Assembly (NCBI RefSeq): GCF_004187715.1
Contig: NZ_QZWF01000001.1
Span: 1,116,001-1,180,000 of the forward strand
Length of the DNA stretch: 64,000 nt
Origin: Streptomyces sp. F001
Lineage (GTDB): Bacteria; Actinomycetota; Actinomycetes; Streptomycetales; Streptomycetaceae
Direction of reading: 5' to 3'
Within the stretch, counting starts at the first letter, position 1. Each line of letters opens with the position of its first letter. Positions 16,864 to 24,982 of this stretch are shown in pieces. The notes beneath the pieces are model-generated. The model had not been told where the DNA came from. It made no database searches and saw only the letters and a program-made list of their open reading frames with translations. The position numbers and the translations under genes are program-made.

Positions 16864-17841
16864 ATGCCCGCACGCCGCAAGGCCGCCGCCGTCGTCACCC
16901 TCGGCCTGGCCCCACTCGCCCTGACCGCGCTCGCCGCCGCACCCGCATCCGCGCACGGCTCGATGGGCGACCCGGTCAGCCGGGTCTCGCAGTGCTACGC
17001 CGAGGGCCCCGAGAGCCCCCGGTCGGACGCCTGCAAGGCGGCGGTCGCGGCCGGCGGCACCCAGGCGCTCTACGACTGGAACGGCATACGCATCGGCGAC
17101 GCGAACGGCCGCCACCAGGAGCTGATCCCCGACGGCAAGCTGTGCAGCGCGAACAACGACGAGTTCAAGGGCCTCGACCTGGCCCGCGCCGACTGGCCCG
17201 CGACCGCCGTGAGCAGCGGCTCGTACACCTTCAAGTACCGCGTGACCGCCCCGCACAAGGGCACCTTCAAGGTGTATGTCACCAAGCCGGGTTACGACCC
17301 GTCCCAGCCGCTCGCCTGGGACGACCTGGACCTGGCCGACCCGGTGGCGACGGCCACCGACCCGGCCCCCGTGGGCGGCTTCTACACGTTCTCCGGCACG
17401 CTCCCCGAGCGTTCCGGCAAGCATCTGCTGTACGCCGTCTGGCAGCGCTCGGACAGCCCGGAGGCGTTCTACTCCTGCTCGGACGTCACCTTCGGCGGCG
17501 GCAGCGGCGAGCAGAGCGGCACGGAGAACGCCGGCGGCACCGACGCCTCCCCGGCGCCCACCGCGTCCGCCCCCTCCGAGGAGCAGATCGAGGACGGTAC
17601 CGACAAGTCGACCGTCGAGAACCACGGCCACGGCGACAACGACGCCCGTACGTCGGCGGAGCCGGTCGCGGCGGCCAACCAGCCCAAGGCCGCCGGTGCC
17701 ACCGAGAACCTCGCCGAGACCGGCGGCGACAGCGGCACGCCGTACATCGCCGTCGCCGGCGCGGCCGCGCTGGCGCTCGGCTCGGCGGCCCTGTTCGCGT
17801 CGGTACGACGGCGGGCGGTGGGCGGCCGGGCCGGCCGCTGA
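16864..17841 (+). CDS. Lytic polysaccharide monooxygenase (AA10) with sortase wall-anchor signal
   Basis: ATG at 16864 follows GAGGAGC; 325 residues. Signal peptide 1-30 ends ASA, leaving His31 as the mature N-terminus, the first ligand of the copper histidine brace; His131 in APHKGTFKV is the second. The AA10 domain runs to about residue 210, a Thr/Ala/Glu-rich linker to 280, then LAETG (283-287), a hydrophobic helix and RRRAVGGRAGR. That is a class E sortase LAxTG signal, so the enzyme should be covalently wall-attached. It oxidatively cleaves chitin or cellulose; substrate choice cannot be judged. No carbohydrate-binding module is seen, so wall anchoring may replace it. Confidence 0.92.
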   Translation: MPARRKAAAVVTLGLAPLALTALAAAPASAHGSMGDPVSRVSQCYAEGPESPRSDACKAAVAAGGTQALYDWNGIRIGDANGRHQELIPDGKLCSANNDEFKGLDLARADWPATAVSSGSYTFKYRVTAPHKGTFKVYVTKPGYDPSQPLAWDDLDLADPVATATDPAPVGGFYTFSGTLPERSGKHLLYAVWQRSDSPEAFYSCSDVTFGGGSGEQSGTENAGGTDASPAPTASAPSEEQIEDGTDKSTVENHGHGDNDARTSAEPVAAANQPKAAGATENLAETGGDSGTPYIAVAGAAALALGSAALFASVRRRAVGGRAGR

Positions 17842-17851
17842 ACCGGACTCC

Positions 17852-17886
17852 GGGGCCTGACCGGCGGCTCAGGCCGGTCAGGCCCC
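17852..17886. terminator. Strong bidirectional hairpin between LPMO and lipase genes
   Basis: GGGGCCTGACCGG (17852-17864) pairs perfectly with CCGGTCAGGCCCC (17874-17886), loop 9. It lies between convergent stops at 17841 and 17906. Confidence 0.8.
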
Positions 17887-17905
17887 GGCGATGGCGGGGT
17901 GCGCG

Positions 17906-18778
17906 TCAACTGAACACCGACGCGCAGGTGGTGGGCTTCGCCCGCGCAGGATCCAGGGAGTTGGCCACCTCATGGAAGGCGATCCGGTCGAACAGGCCGA
18001 TCGCCAGGTGCTCGGAGAGGTCGACCGGGCACAGATCCTGGAGCAGGACGTTGCGAACGTCCGGTCCGTCCAGGTACTGGCTGCGGTACGGCGTGGCCAC
18101 CTGGTCGTACTTGGTGGCGATGACCGTGTACCGGACGCCGGGCACGGTGTCACCGCCCTCGTTGAGCTTGGTGAGGAAGGCGGAACCGGGGATCTGGTCG
18201 GCGAGGCCGGGGGTCGCGGTGGAGAGCAGGTCCTCGGCGCCCGGGAAGTACGGCAGCAGATGGGTGAGCCCACTGAGGGTGGCCCCGTGATTGTCGGGCG
18301 CGAGGCCGATGAGGGCGTTCACCTCGGCTGCTCCGCCGAGGAACTTCAGGTAGTAGCGGGGCATCATGCCGCCCTGCGAGTGACCGACGAGGTCGGCCTC
18401 GGCGGCGCCGGTCGCGGCGAGCACCTTGTCGACGAACGCGTCGAGTTGCTCTGCCGACTTGTCGATCGGACCGAGACCGTGGAAGAACGGGACGCCCGGC
18501 AGTTGGCCGTAGTCGAGCGAGAAGACGCAGTAACCGCGCTGGATCAGATACGGGGCAAGGCCCAGCCAGTTGTCGACGGAGTTGCCGAAGGTGCCGTGCA
18601 CCAGGACGACGGGGCGCGGGTGGGCGGCGGACGGCTTGCAGGAGTAGTCGTTCCAGCCACTGTCCGAGGTCACAGTGGCGTCGGCCGCGTGAGCGGCGGT
18701 GGCGGCGGGGAGGGTGGCGACCACGGCGGTCAGCAGCAGCGCGGCCGCCGATCTGAGCACTCGTTTCCAGGGCAGCAT
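17906..18778 (-). CDS. Secreted triacylglycerol lipase / alpha-beta hydrolase
   Basis: ATG with first base 18778 follows AAGGAG; 290 residues. A signal peptide of about 31 residues ends AHA. The alpha/beta hydrolase fold has the oxyanion VLVHGTFGNSVDNW, the nucleophile elbow VGHSQGG, Asp in TVIATKYDQV, and the catalytic His in IAFHEVANS near the C-terminus. It matches the actinobacterial secreted lipase group related to LipA/EstA. Acts outside the cell on lipid esters. Monocistronic, with its terminator shared with the LPMO. Confidence 0.9.
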   Translation of the reverse strand: MLPWKRVLRSAAALLLTAVVATLPAATAAHAADATVTSDSGWNDYSCKPSAAHPRPVVLVHGTFGNSVDNWLGLAPYLIQRGYCVFSLDYGQLPGVPFFHGLGPIDKSAEQLDAFVDKVLAATGAAEADLVGHSQGGMMPRYYLKFLGGAAEVNALIGLAPDNHGATLSGLTHLLPYFPGAEDLLSTATPGLADQIPGSAFLTKLNEGGDTVPGVRYTVIATKYDQVATPYRSQYLDGPDVRNVLLQDLCPVDLSEHLAIGLFDRIAFHEVANSLDPARAKPTTCASVFS

Positions 18779-18925
18779 CGGGTGATCTCCTTGCGGCTCA
18801 AGGGGAGGTGCGATGGCCTTACGCCCTGTGATCCGGATCACGAGGATGCTGTTCACTCGTCAAGTTACGGACGAGTAGTTCAAGTGGGAAGTTACGCGTC
18901 AGTAAAAACTTCCAGTGACGACAAG

Positions 18926-19103
18926 TCACCAGGAGGGACACATGGGCCGGTTGGGCACCAGACGCACCAACTGGCAGTGCAATGCGCGGACTTCGGCCTC
19001 CCCCCAGCCCACTCCACTCACGCGCGACGTCCGCAGCCGCCTCCTCCGCAGCCCGCGCACAGGCCCACTCGCGCCCAGTCAGCACGACGAGCCGGGCACG
19101 CCT
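18926..19103 (-). pseudogene. Remnant of a MarR-family regulator (C-terminal part only)
   Basis: On the minus strand the frame reads PRRARLVVLTGREWACARAA and continues as EEAAADVAREWSGLG, the wing end and last helices of MarR proteins. It then needs one base fewer in the six-C run at 19000-19005 to continue EAEVRALHCQLVRLVPNRP to the stop at 18926. A stop lies just before the fragment, and no N-terminal helix-turn-helix is found upstream. So it is a decayed or rearranged gene, or one hit by sequencing indels. A plus-strand fragment (AWVTTSIGLEAELADG) ending at 19177 abuts it. The rest of 18779-19298 holds no gene that I can support. Confidence 0.45.
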
Positions 19104-19298
19104 GGGTCACCACCTCCATCGGCCTGGAGGCGGAGCTGGCCGACGGTACGCGTATCGTGCCGCCATGGGCCAACTGAACTGCTGATCGAGGGGAGTTACA
19201 CCACCAACGACCCCGGAATCACCGCCCCCCGGCCCGATCTCTGTTTGGCGACGGTACCTGCGGATGTCGTTGCAGAGCGGGTGCATAGGATCGCCGGC

Positions 19299-20039
19299 AT
19301 GGCACTGCGACCTGTTCAGGTGAACATAAAGGCTCTTGACGGCTCGGCGGTCGGCCGGTTCTGGGCGGAGGCGCTCGGCTGGAGTGCTTACAGCCCCGGC
19401 GTGACCACCTACGTCGGACCCGCCGGCGGCCTCGTCTGGCCGGACCCGGTCTTCGTCTGCGTCGACGTCGTTCCCGTCCCGGAACCCAAGACGACAACAA
19501 AGAACCGTGTGCACCTCGATCTCGCCACCACCTCGGCGGCCCATCAAGCGGAGTTGGTCGCGCGTCTGAAGGCTCTCGGTGCGACGCCCGCCCACGTGGG
19601 CCAGGGCAAAGTGCCGTGGACGGTCCTCGCCGACCCGGAGGGCAACGAGTTCTGCGTGCTGGAGCCTCGGGAGATCTACCGGGACACCGGGCCGATCGCC
19701 GCGGTGGTGGTCGACTGCGCGGATCCGCGGGCCATGGCCCGGTTCTGGGGTGAGGCGATGGACTGGACCCTGCACGAGGTGACCGACGACCATGCGGTGT
19801 TGCGCTCCGCCAAGGGTGTCGGCCCGTATCTCGAGTTCCTCCGCACGCCCGGCGTGAAGACCGTGCCGGACCGCGTCCATCTTGACCTGCTGCCGTACCC
19901 CGGTGACGACAAGGCAGCGGAGGTGGCCCGGCTGCGGGCCCTCGGCGCCACCGACCTCGACCTCGGCCAGGGCGACGTCCCGTGGACGTGCCTGGCCGAC
20001 CCGGAAGGCCACGAGTTCTGCGTCCTCGCCCCCTCCTGA
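19299..20039 (+). CDS. VOC (glyoxalase-fold) protein with two tandem domains
   Basis: ATG at 19299 gives 246 residues. Two repeats of about 120 residues are clear: each has an ARFWGEA or VGRFWAEALGW start, an NRVHLDL or DRVHLDL strand supplying a metal His, and a W-T-LADPEGNEFCVLEP end supplying the metal Glu. This is the Glyoxalase_6-like group. Reactions in the family range from bleomycin-type antibiotic binding to lyase and dioxygenase steps, so function is open. The upstream MarR remnant could once have been its regulator; that is speculation. Confidence 0.86.
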   Translation: MALRPVQVNIKALDGSAVGRFWAEALGWSAYSPGVTTYVGPAGGLVWPDPVFVCVDVVPVPEPKTTTKNRVHLDLATTSAAHQAELVARLKALGATPAHVGQGKVPWTVLADPEGNEFCVLEPREIYRDTGPIAAVVVDCADPRAMARFWGEAMDWTLHEVTDDHAVLRSAKGVGPYLEFLRTPGVKTVPDRVHLDLLPYPGDDKAAEVARLRALGATDLDLGQGDVPWTCLADPEGHEFCVLAPS

Positions 20040-20169
20040 CGCGGAGCCTTGACGACACCCCGACACGTGAGCCTTGGGTGCTCATGCGCCATGGCCCCGG
20101 GTGGTCGGGCTGCGGCGTCTCGGTCGATTCGGGCGGCGAGAGCTTGCGTGCAGGTGGTCAGCGATCGTT

Positions 20170-20398
20170 ATGGCCGGCCGCCCCCGTGGGCGTCCGGTCA
20201 AGGCTTTGTGCGAACACCAGGCGAAGCGGCGCTGAGCAGCTGTGGCGAGACGCTCATGACCTGGACAGCCATCACGCTGATGACCCGCCGTCTCACCCGG
20301 AGGCCCGCCGGTCCACGCGACGGGCGGCTTGGGGGGCTTACCTCGATGCCCTTACGCGCGTGAGTGCGCACCGGATGACCCGTTCCTCGGGCGTGTAG
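20170..20398 (+). pseudogene. Possible small AT-hook protein gene with one frame break
   Basis: The ATG at 20170 starts MAGRPRGRPVKALCEHQAKR, containing the classic AT-hook core GRPRGRP. The frame stops at 20236, but skipping one base near 20230 joins it to an open frame reading AEQLWRDAHDLDSHHADDPP and RRAAWGAYLDALTRV, ending at 20398. The two parts make a plausible basic-then-helical protein of about 75 residues. It may be a decayed accessory gene. The rest of 20040-20589 holds only an overlapping antisense small ORF and the promoter region of the two-component operon. Confidence 0.35.
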
Positions 20399-20502
20399 CC
20401 GAGGGCTGCGGTGATCGCTGCTGTGACGACTATCAGGCCGACGACAAGGAGCCGGTGAATCCGGCGGGGCGTTGTTCGTGCGGACGGCAGGGTTCGAGGC
20501 AC
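20338..20502 (-). CDS. Possible small single-helix membrane peptide (54 residues)
   Basis: GTG with first base 20502 follows GAAGG. The peptide has a basic start (VPRTLPSARTTPRRIHR), one strong hydrophobic helix (LLVVGLIVVTAAITAALG) and a basic tail. It is divergent from the response regulator gene and overlaps the end of the AT-hook remnant on the other strand, so at most one of the two is likely genuine. Codon third positions are only moderately G/C-biased. Low confidence. Confidence 0.3.
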   Translation of the reverse strand: MPRTLPSARTTPRRIHRLLVVGLIVVTAAITAALGYTPEERVIRCALTRVRASR

Positions 20503-20589
20503 GCCTTCAGTCAAGGCAGCGTGGTGTTGCCGGCACGTATGTGGTTCTCGATATGTCGATGATATGCGCCGGCTCGTAGCATCGAGACC

Positions 20590-21285
20590 ATGCGTGTGTT
20601 GATCGTCGAGGACGAGCCCTACCTGGCAGAAGCCATCCGCGATGGCCTACGCCTGGAAGCGATCGCAGCCGACCTCGCAGGTGACGGCGACACCGCTCTG
20701 GAACTGCTGAGCATCAACGCCTACGACATCGCCGTCCTCGACCGCGACGTCCCCGGACCGTCCGGTGACGAGATCGCCAAACGCATCGTCGCGTCCGGCA
20801 GCGGCATGCCGATCCTGATGCTCACTGCTGCCGACCGTCTCGACGACAAGGCCTCCGGGTTCGGACTCGGCGCCGACGACTACCTCACGAAGCCGTTCGA
20901 GCTGCAAGAACTCGCGCTCAGGCTCAGAGCACTCGACCGCAGGCGCGCGCACAACAGGCCGCCCGTGCGGGAGATCGCAGGTCTGCGGCTGGATCCGTTC
21001 CGCCGCGAGGTCCACCGCAACGGCCGCTACGTCGCGCTCACCCGGAAACAGTTCGCCGTGCTCGAAGTCCTCGTCGCTGCCGAAGGCGGTGTCGTCAGCG
21101 CCGAAGAGCTGCTGGAGCGGGCGTGGGACGAGAACGCCGACCCATTCACCAACGCCGTGCGCATCACCGTCTCGGCACTGCGCAAACGCCTCGGCGAACC
21201 CTGGATCATCGCCACCGTGCCAGGCGTCGGCTACCGCATCGACACGCAACCAGAGGCCGGACACGAGGGAGGAGACCGTGGATAG
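20590..21285 (+). CDS. OmpR/PhoB-type response regulator
   Basis: ATG at 20590, 231 residues. The receiver domain (1-115) shows the acidic pocket Glu7-Asp8, phospho-acceptor Asp51 in AVLDRDVPG, and the conserved Lys in LTKPFE. The C-terminal winged helix (about 130-225) shows LTRKQFAVLEVLV, VSAEELLERAW and the TVRG-like ATVPGVGYRID end. It resembles VanR/CseB-like Streptomyces regulators. It overlaps the kinase gene by 8 bases, so the pair is translationally coupled. The VanZ gene converging downstream is a possible target, with no direct evidence. Confidence 0.92.
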   Translation: MRVLIVEDEPYLAEAIRDGLRLEAIAADLAGDGDTALELLSINAYDIAVLDRDVPGPSGDEIAKRIVASGSGMPILMLTAADRLDDKASGFGLGADDYLTKPFELQELALRLRALDRRRAHNRPPVREIAGLRLDPFRREVHRNGRYVALTRKQFAVLEVLVAAEGGVVSAEELLERAWDENADPFTNAVRITVSALRKRLGEPWIIATVPGVGYRIDTQPEAGHEGGDRG

Positions 21286-22390
21286 GGCGTCTGGGCTGAG
21301 CGTTCGCCTCAAACTCACCCTCAGCTACGCCGGCTTCCTCATGCTTGCCGGTCTCCTGCTGCTCGCGGCGGTGTGGGTGTTCCTCCTGCGTTACGTCCCC
21401 GAGCGTGCAACGCTCATCAACCACGATGACAACCCCACGAATGGTGTTTTTCCCGTCCGGTCCAGTCTCCTGGACGTTTTCGCTCCGAGGGCAGCCGCAG
21501 TGCTGGCGTTCCTGCTGGTGTTCGGCCTCGTGGGAGGGTGGATCCTCGCCGGCCGGATGCTCGCCCCGCTGACCCGGATCACCAACGCCACACGCACCGT
21601 CGCGAACGGATCACTCTCCCACCGGATCCGGCTACCGGGCCGCAAAGACGAGTTCCGTGAACTCGCCGACGCCTTCGACGGCATGCTCGAGCGGCTCGAA
21701 GCACACATCGCCGAACAGCAGAGATTCGCAGCCAACGCCTCGCACGAGTTGCGCACCCCCCTGGCGGTCTCGAAGGCACTTCTCGACGTGGCCCGCACCG
21801 ATCCGACACACGACGCCGGCGAAGTCATCGACCGCCTCCACGCCGTCAACACCCGAGCGATCGACCTCACTGAAGCACTGCTCCTGCTCAGCCGCGCCGG
21901 CCGGCGGTCCTTCACCCGAGAACACGTCGACCTGTCCCTCCTGGCGGAAGAAGCCACCGAAACACTCCTCCCCCTCGCCGAGAAGCGTGGCGTCACCATC
22001 GAAACCTCCGGCGACATCACCCCCACCATCGGCTCACCCGCGCTCCTGCTGCAGCTGACCACGAACCTCGTGCACAACGCGATCGTCCACAACCTGTCTG
22101 AACAGGGCACCGTGTGGGTGAATACCAGCGTCCGCCCCAAGGCTGTGGTGCTCACTGTCGAAAACACCGGCGAGAAGCTCACCCCACAGCTGGTCTCGAC
22201 ACTCACCGAACCATTCCAGCGGGGCACCGCGCGCATACACACCGACCACGCAGGCGTCGGCCTCGGCCTGGCCATCGTCAAAACCATCACCCAGGCACAC
22301 GACGGAACGCTCACCCTCACCCCGCGCTCCGTCGGCGGGATCCGCATCACTGTGGAACTACCCGCGATATCCCCGCACACCGACAGGTGA
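21278..22390 (+). CDS. HAMP-containing sensor histidine kinase
   Basis: GTG at 21278, with GAGGGAGGAG just upstream and overlapping the regulator stop; 370 residues. Two membrane helices (about 14-38 and 71-93) enclose a short extracytoplasmic loop of about 33 residues (RYVPERATLINHDD start), too small for a classic ligand domain. HAMP follows, then HisKA with His156 in NASHELRTPLAV, and HATPase_c with N-box NLVHNAIVHN and GVGLGLAIVK. A small loop suggests sensing in or at the membrane, as in intramembrane-sensing or VanS-like kinases. It phosphorylates the adjacent regulator. Confidence 0.92.
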   Translation: MDRASGLSVRLKLTLSYAGFLMLAGLLLLAAVWVFLLRYVPERATLINHDDNPTNGVFPVRSSLLDVFAPRAAAVLAFLLVFGLVGGWILAGRMLAPLTRITNATRTVANGSLSHRIRLPGRKDEFRELADAFDGMLERLEAHIAEQQRFAANASHELRTPLAVSKALLDVARTDPTHDAGEVIDRLHAVNTRAIDLTEALLLLSRAGRRSFTREHVDLSLLAEEATETLLPLAEKRGVTIETSGDITPTIGSPALLLQLTTNLVHNAIVHNLSEQGTVWVNTSVRPKAVVLTVENTGEKLTPQLVSTLTEPFQRGTARIHTDHAGVGLGLAIVKTITQAHDGTLTLTPRSVGGIRITVELPAISPHTDR

Positions 22391-22544
22391 CGAATATCGA
22401 ATTCATTCGAACGTCTCCGGCATCCAATGAACCCAGACATTCCAGGGCCTCGCGGCGGACCATGACCAATCTCGGCGTCAACCACGGTTCGATTGATCCC
22501 CGAGGCCGAGGTAGCGGTGCACCGAGGCCGGCGTACCGCGCGGC

Positions 22545-23243
22545 TCAGCGCCCCGGTACCGGGGCCGATCGAGGTCCGTCTGACGACGCTGTGGCCGTAG
22601 CGCGCCACCAGCAGCGCGACGCCAGCGCGGCCAGCCCGGCGCCAGCGGTGTTGAGCAGTACGTCGTCCACGGAGGACACCCGGTCCAGCCGCAGGACGTA
22701 CTGCGCGGTCTCGACCAGGACCGAGCAGCCCGCCGCGAGCGCCAGGATCCGCGGTACCGACGCCAGCGCCGCGAACCGCAGCGGGGCGAGGAATCCCAGC
22801 ACCGCGAACACCAGCAGGTTGCCGACGACCTGACCCGTGTCCATCGCCAGCAGGTCTCGCAGCGGTACCAGGCTCACGACGGCGCCGGCCTCGTCGCCCG
22901 GCAGCATGATGATCCAGACCCACGGCATCGTCCCGTAGACGATGCCGACCTCGGCCAGCGACATCCGCCACGCCGACGTGACGCCGGCGGCCCTCCGACG
23001 GCGTGCCAGTGCCCACCCCGCCAGCGCGGCCAACGGCAGTGCGGCCACCGTGATGAGTGCCACGCCATTGAACGTACCGAAGAAGACGTGCCACCCCGGC
23101 CTGCGCAGCGGCATGGACAGCATCCTCAGCACCATGCCGAACGGGCCGAACGCAGCGGTCGCTGCACCGAGGATCGCCAGACTGACGATCACGATCCTGC
23201 GCGTACGACGGGCTGGGGCTGACAGTGATGTGCTGTGGTCCAT
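22545..23243 (-). CDS. VanZ-family membrane protein
   Basis: ATG with first base 23243, 232 residues. Six or so hydrophobic segments. The C-terminal VanZ pattern is present: GNLLVFAVLGFLAPLRF, VETAQYVLRLDR and SSVDDVLLNTAGAG. VanZ raises teicoplanin tolerance in enterococci by an unclear mechanism affecting the cell surface; many actinomycete homologues are uncharacterised. No vanHAX genes are nearby. It converges with the two-component operon, with 154 bases between the stops holding no evident hairpin. Confidence 0.85.
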   Translation of the reverse strand: MDHSTSLSAPARRTRRIVIVSLAILGAATAAFGPFGMVLRMLSMPLRRPGWHVFFGTFNGVALITVAALPLAALAGWALARRRRAAGVTSAWRMSLAEVGIVYGTMPWVWIIMLPGDEAGAVVSLVPLRDLLAMDTGQVVGNLLVFAVLGFLAPLRFAALASVPRILALAAGCSVLVETAQYVLRLDRVSSVDDVLLNTAGAGLAALASRCWWRATATASSDGPRSAPVPGR

Positions 23244-23471
23244 GCCCGCATTGAAGGCGGAGGACTGTATCGCGGGCGTATGCGTTTTTCGATGCGCCCG
23301 TGATACGACGCGGTCTTCCGCCCGCCGGAGAGAGGGAGTGGGGGCCCACCCCGGCTCCGGGCGGCCCGGTGCAGTTCGGTCAGGTGCAGTTGCAGATCAC
23401 GGCGGTTGGCGCGTCGGGCTCGGGCCCCTCCACCGCCAGGTTCACGCCGAACAGCAGACGGACGCCCGCAT

Positions 23472-23510
23472 GCGAAAGTCCCGCCCCTCGCGCGCGGAGC
23501 GGGACTTCGC
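23472..23510 (-). terminator. Hairpin downstream of the first streptogrisin-type protease
   Basis: GCGAAAGTCCCGC and GCGGGACTTCGC pair with one bulged A, 15 bases after the protease stop on the minus strand. Confidence 0.6.
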
Positions 23511-23524
23511 AGGAACGGAGTGGA

Positions 23525-24607
23525 TCAGCCGATCTCGGTGCCGGTCGCCGACAGGGCCTCCGTCACCGGCTGGAAGAAGGTCTCCCCGCCGGAGGTGCAG
23601 TCGCCGCTGCCGCCGGAGGTGAGGCCGACCGCGTTGCTGCCGGAGAACAGCGAGCCGCCGCTGTCACCGGGCTCGGCGCAGACGTCGGTCTGGATGAGGC
23701 CGTTGACGATGTCGCCGTTGCCGTAGTTCACGGTGGCGTCCAGGCCGGTGACCGTGCCGGAGTGCACCTGCGTGGTCGAGCCGCTGCGGGTGACCTCCAT
23801 GCCGACCGTGGCCTCGGCCGCGCCCGAGATCGCCTGCGTGGAACCGTCGTAGAGGTTGACCTCGCTCGGGTGGTCGACCTCGGCGGTGTACTTGACGAGG
23901 CCGTAGTCGTCGCCCGGGAAGCTGGAGGCCTCGTTCTCGCCGATGACGTTGCCGGACGAGTCCGACCAGGTGGAGATCCCCTCGGTGCAGTGGCCCGCGG
24001 TGAGGAAGAACGGTTCCCCGCCCTTGACCACGTTGAAGCCGAGCGAGCAGCGCCCGCCGTCGCCGGTGATGGCGTCGCCGCCGGCGATGAAGGGCTTGAA
24101 CTCTCCCTTGGTGCGCTGCAGTTCGGCCGTGCCGCCGAGCTCCTCGACGACCGCGGTCAGCTTCTTCCACTCGGCCGCGGAGACCGTGCGGTCGGCGGTC
24201 ACGACGACCTTGTTGGTGGTCGGGTCGGTCACCCAGGAGGTGCCGGGGATGGTCGCGTCCTGCTTCAGGGTCGTACGGGCGCCCTTCAGTTCGGCGAGGG
24301 AGTTCTCGACGATTCTGGCCTTGGCGCCGGCCTGCTCGACCGTCTGTGCCGCGGCCTCGTCGAGCACGTTCACCACGAGGCTCTTGGCCTTCGCGTCGTA
24401 GTACGTTCCCGCCGCGTCCGCGCCGAGGTCACGGTCGAGCGTCGAGGCGAGCTTTCCGGCCGCCAGGGCCGACAGCGTCTTGAGCGCGGGCGCCTCCGGG
24501 GTCTCACTGGCGTTCGCACTCTGCAAGGTGACTCCCGCGGCGACCAGTGCGGCGATGCCCGCACCTGCCACGGCGGCCCGCCGCCTGGGTATGCGTCGGT
24601 GCTTCAA
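23525..24607 (-). CDS. Streptogrisin-type secreted serine protease (S1, long propeptide)
   Basis: TTG start with first base 24607, preceded by AGGAGG at ideal spacing; 360 residues. A twin-Arg-like basic start and signal peptide (1-33) are followed by a propeptide of about 140 residues (alpha-lytic protease prodomain type), then a mature domain from about residue 174 (IAGGDAITG). Triad His206 (TAGHCTEG), Asp234 (DDYGLVKY), Ser316 (GDSGGSL). Three disulphide-type Cys pairs are present. Propeptide length resembles streptogrisin C/D rather than A/B, but no chitin-binding domain follows. Extracellular proteolysis. Confidence 0.93.
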   Translation of the reverse strand: MKHRRIPRRRAAVAGAGIAALVAAGVTLQSANASETPEAPALKTLSALAAGKLASTLDRDLGADAAGTYYDAKAKSLVVNVLDEAAAQTVEQAGAKARIVENSLAELKGARTTLKQDATIPGTSWVTDPTTNKVVVTADRTVSAAEWKKLTAVVEELGGTAELQRTKGEFKPFIAGGDAITGDGGRCSLGFNVVKGGEPFFLTAGHCTEGISTWSDSSGNVIGENEASSFPGDDYGLVKYTAEVDHPSEVNLYDGSTQAISGAAEATVGMEVTRSGSTTQVHSGTVTGLDATVNYGNGDIVNGLIQTDVCAEPGDSGGSLFSGSNAVGLTSGGSGDCTSGGETFFQPVTEALSATGTEIG

Positions 24608-24982
24608 CTCACGTCCTCCTGTGGGGGGTTGGTCCGGGAGGCTGTGGGGGCCTCACGGACCAGAAGGTGTGTGGACTGGGCGCCCACTATTCCGACACCC
24701 ACAGGGAGCACACAAGGTCGACTTCAGGACGCGCGTACGACAACTGGCGTGCGCCCCATACGCCTTGCGCAACTTGAACGTCCACGGTCGCGCCAGCGCG
24801 ATTCGCAGTGCAAACACTACGCGCGAGTAACCGGTATGCGTTGAGTGAGGTCTAGTCCTGTCCGAAACTCGGCCCTTCGGGGACTGGGGCAAGGGCGAGC
24901 CCCCGCACGCGAGTTGCGTGCGGGGGCTCGCTTGCTGCCGGCTACAGATCAGGTCATACAGGTACCGATGACCGACCGAACG
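24608..24982. other. Intergenic region between the two S1 protease genes
   Basis: No gene is seen. It contains the hairpin of the upstream protease (24895-24931) and the minus-strand promoter region of the downstream one. No clear -10/-35 pair was identified; the stretch 24700-24840 is comparatively A/T-richer. Confidence 0.35.
24895..24931 (-). terminator. Strong hairpin after the second streptogrisin-type protease
   Basis: GCGAGCCCCCGCACGC (24895-24910) pairs perfectly with GCGTGCGGGGGCTCGC (24916-24931) around 5 bases, 52 bases past the stop. Confidence 0.8.

Noticed and set aside
23345..23470. Minus-strand frame ending LAVEGPEPDAPTAVICNCT, suggestive of a small Cys peptide.
   Set aside because: No ATG or GTG with a ribosome site gives more than about 21 residues, and it lies inside the protease downstream region beyond its terminator.
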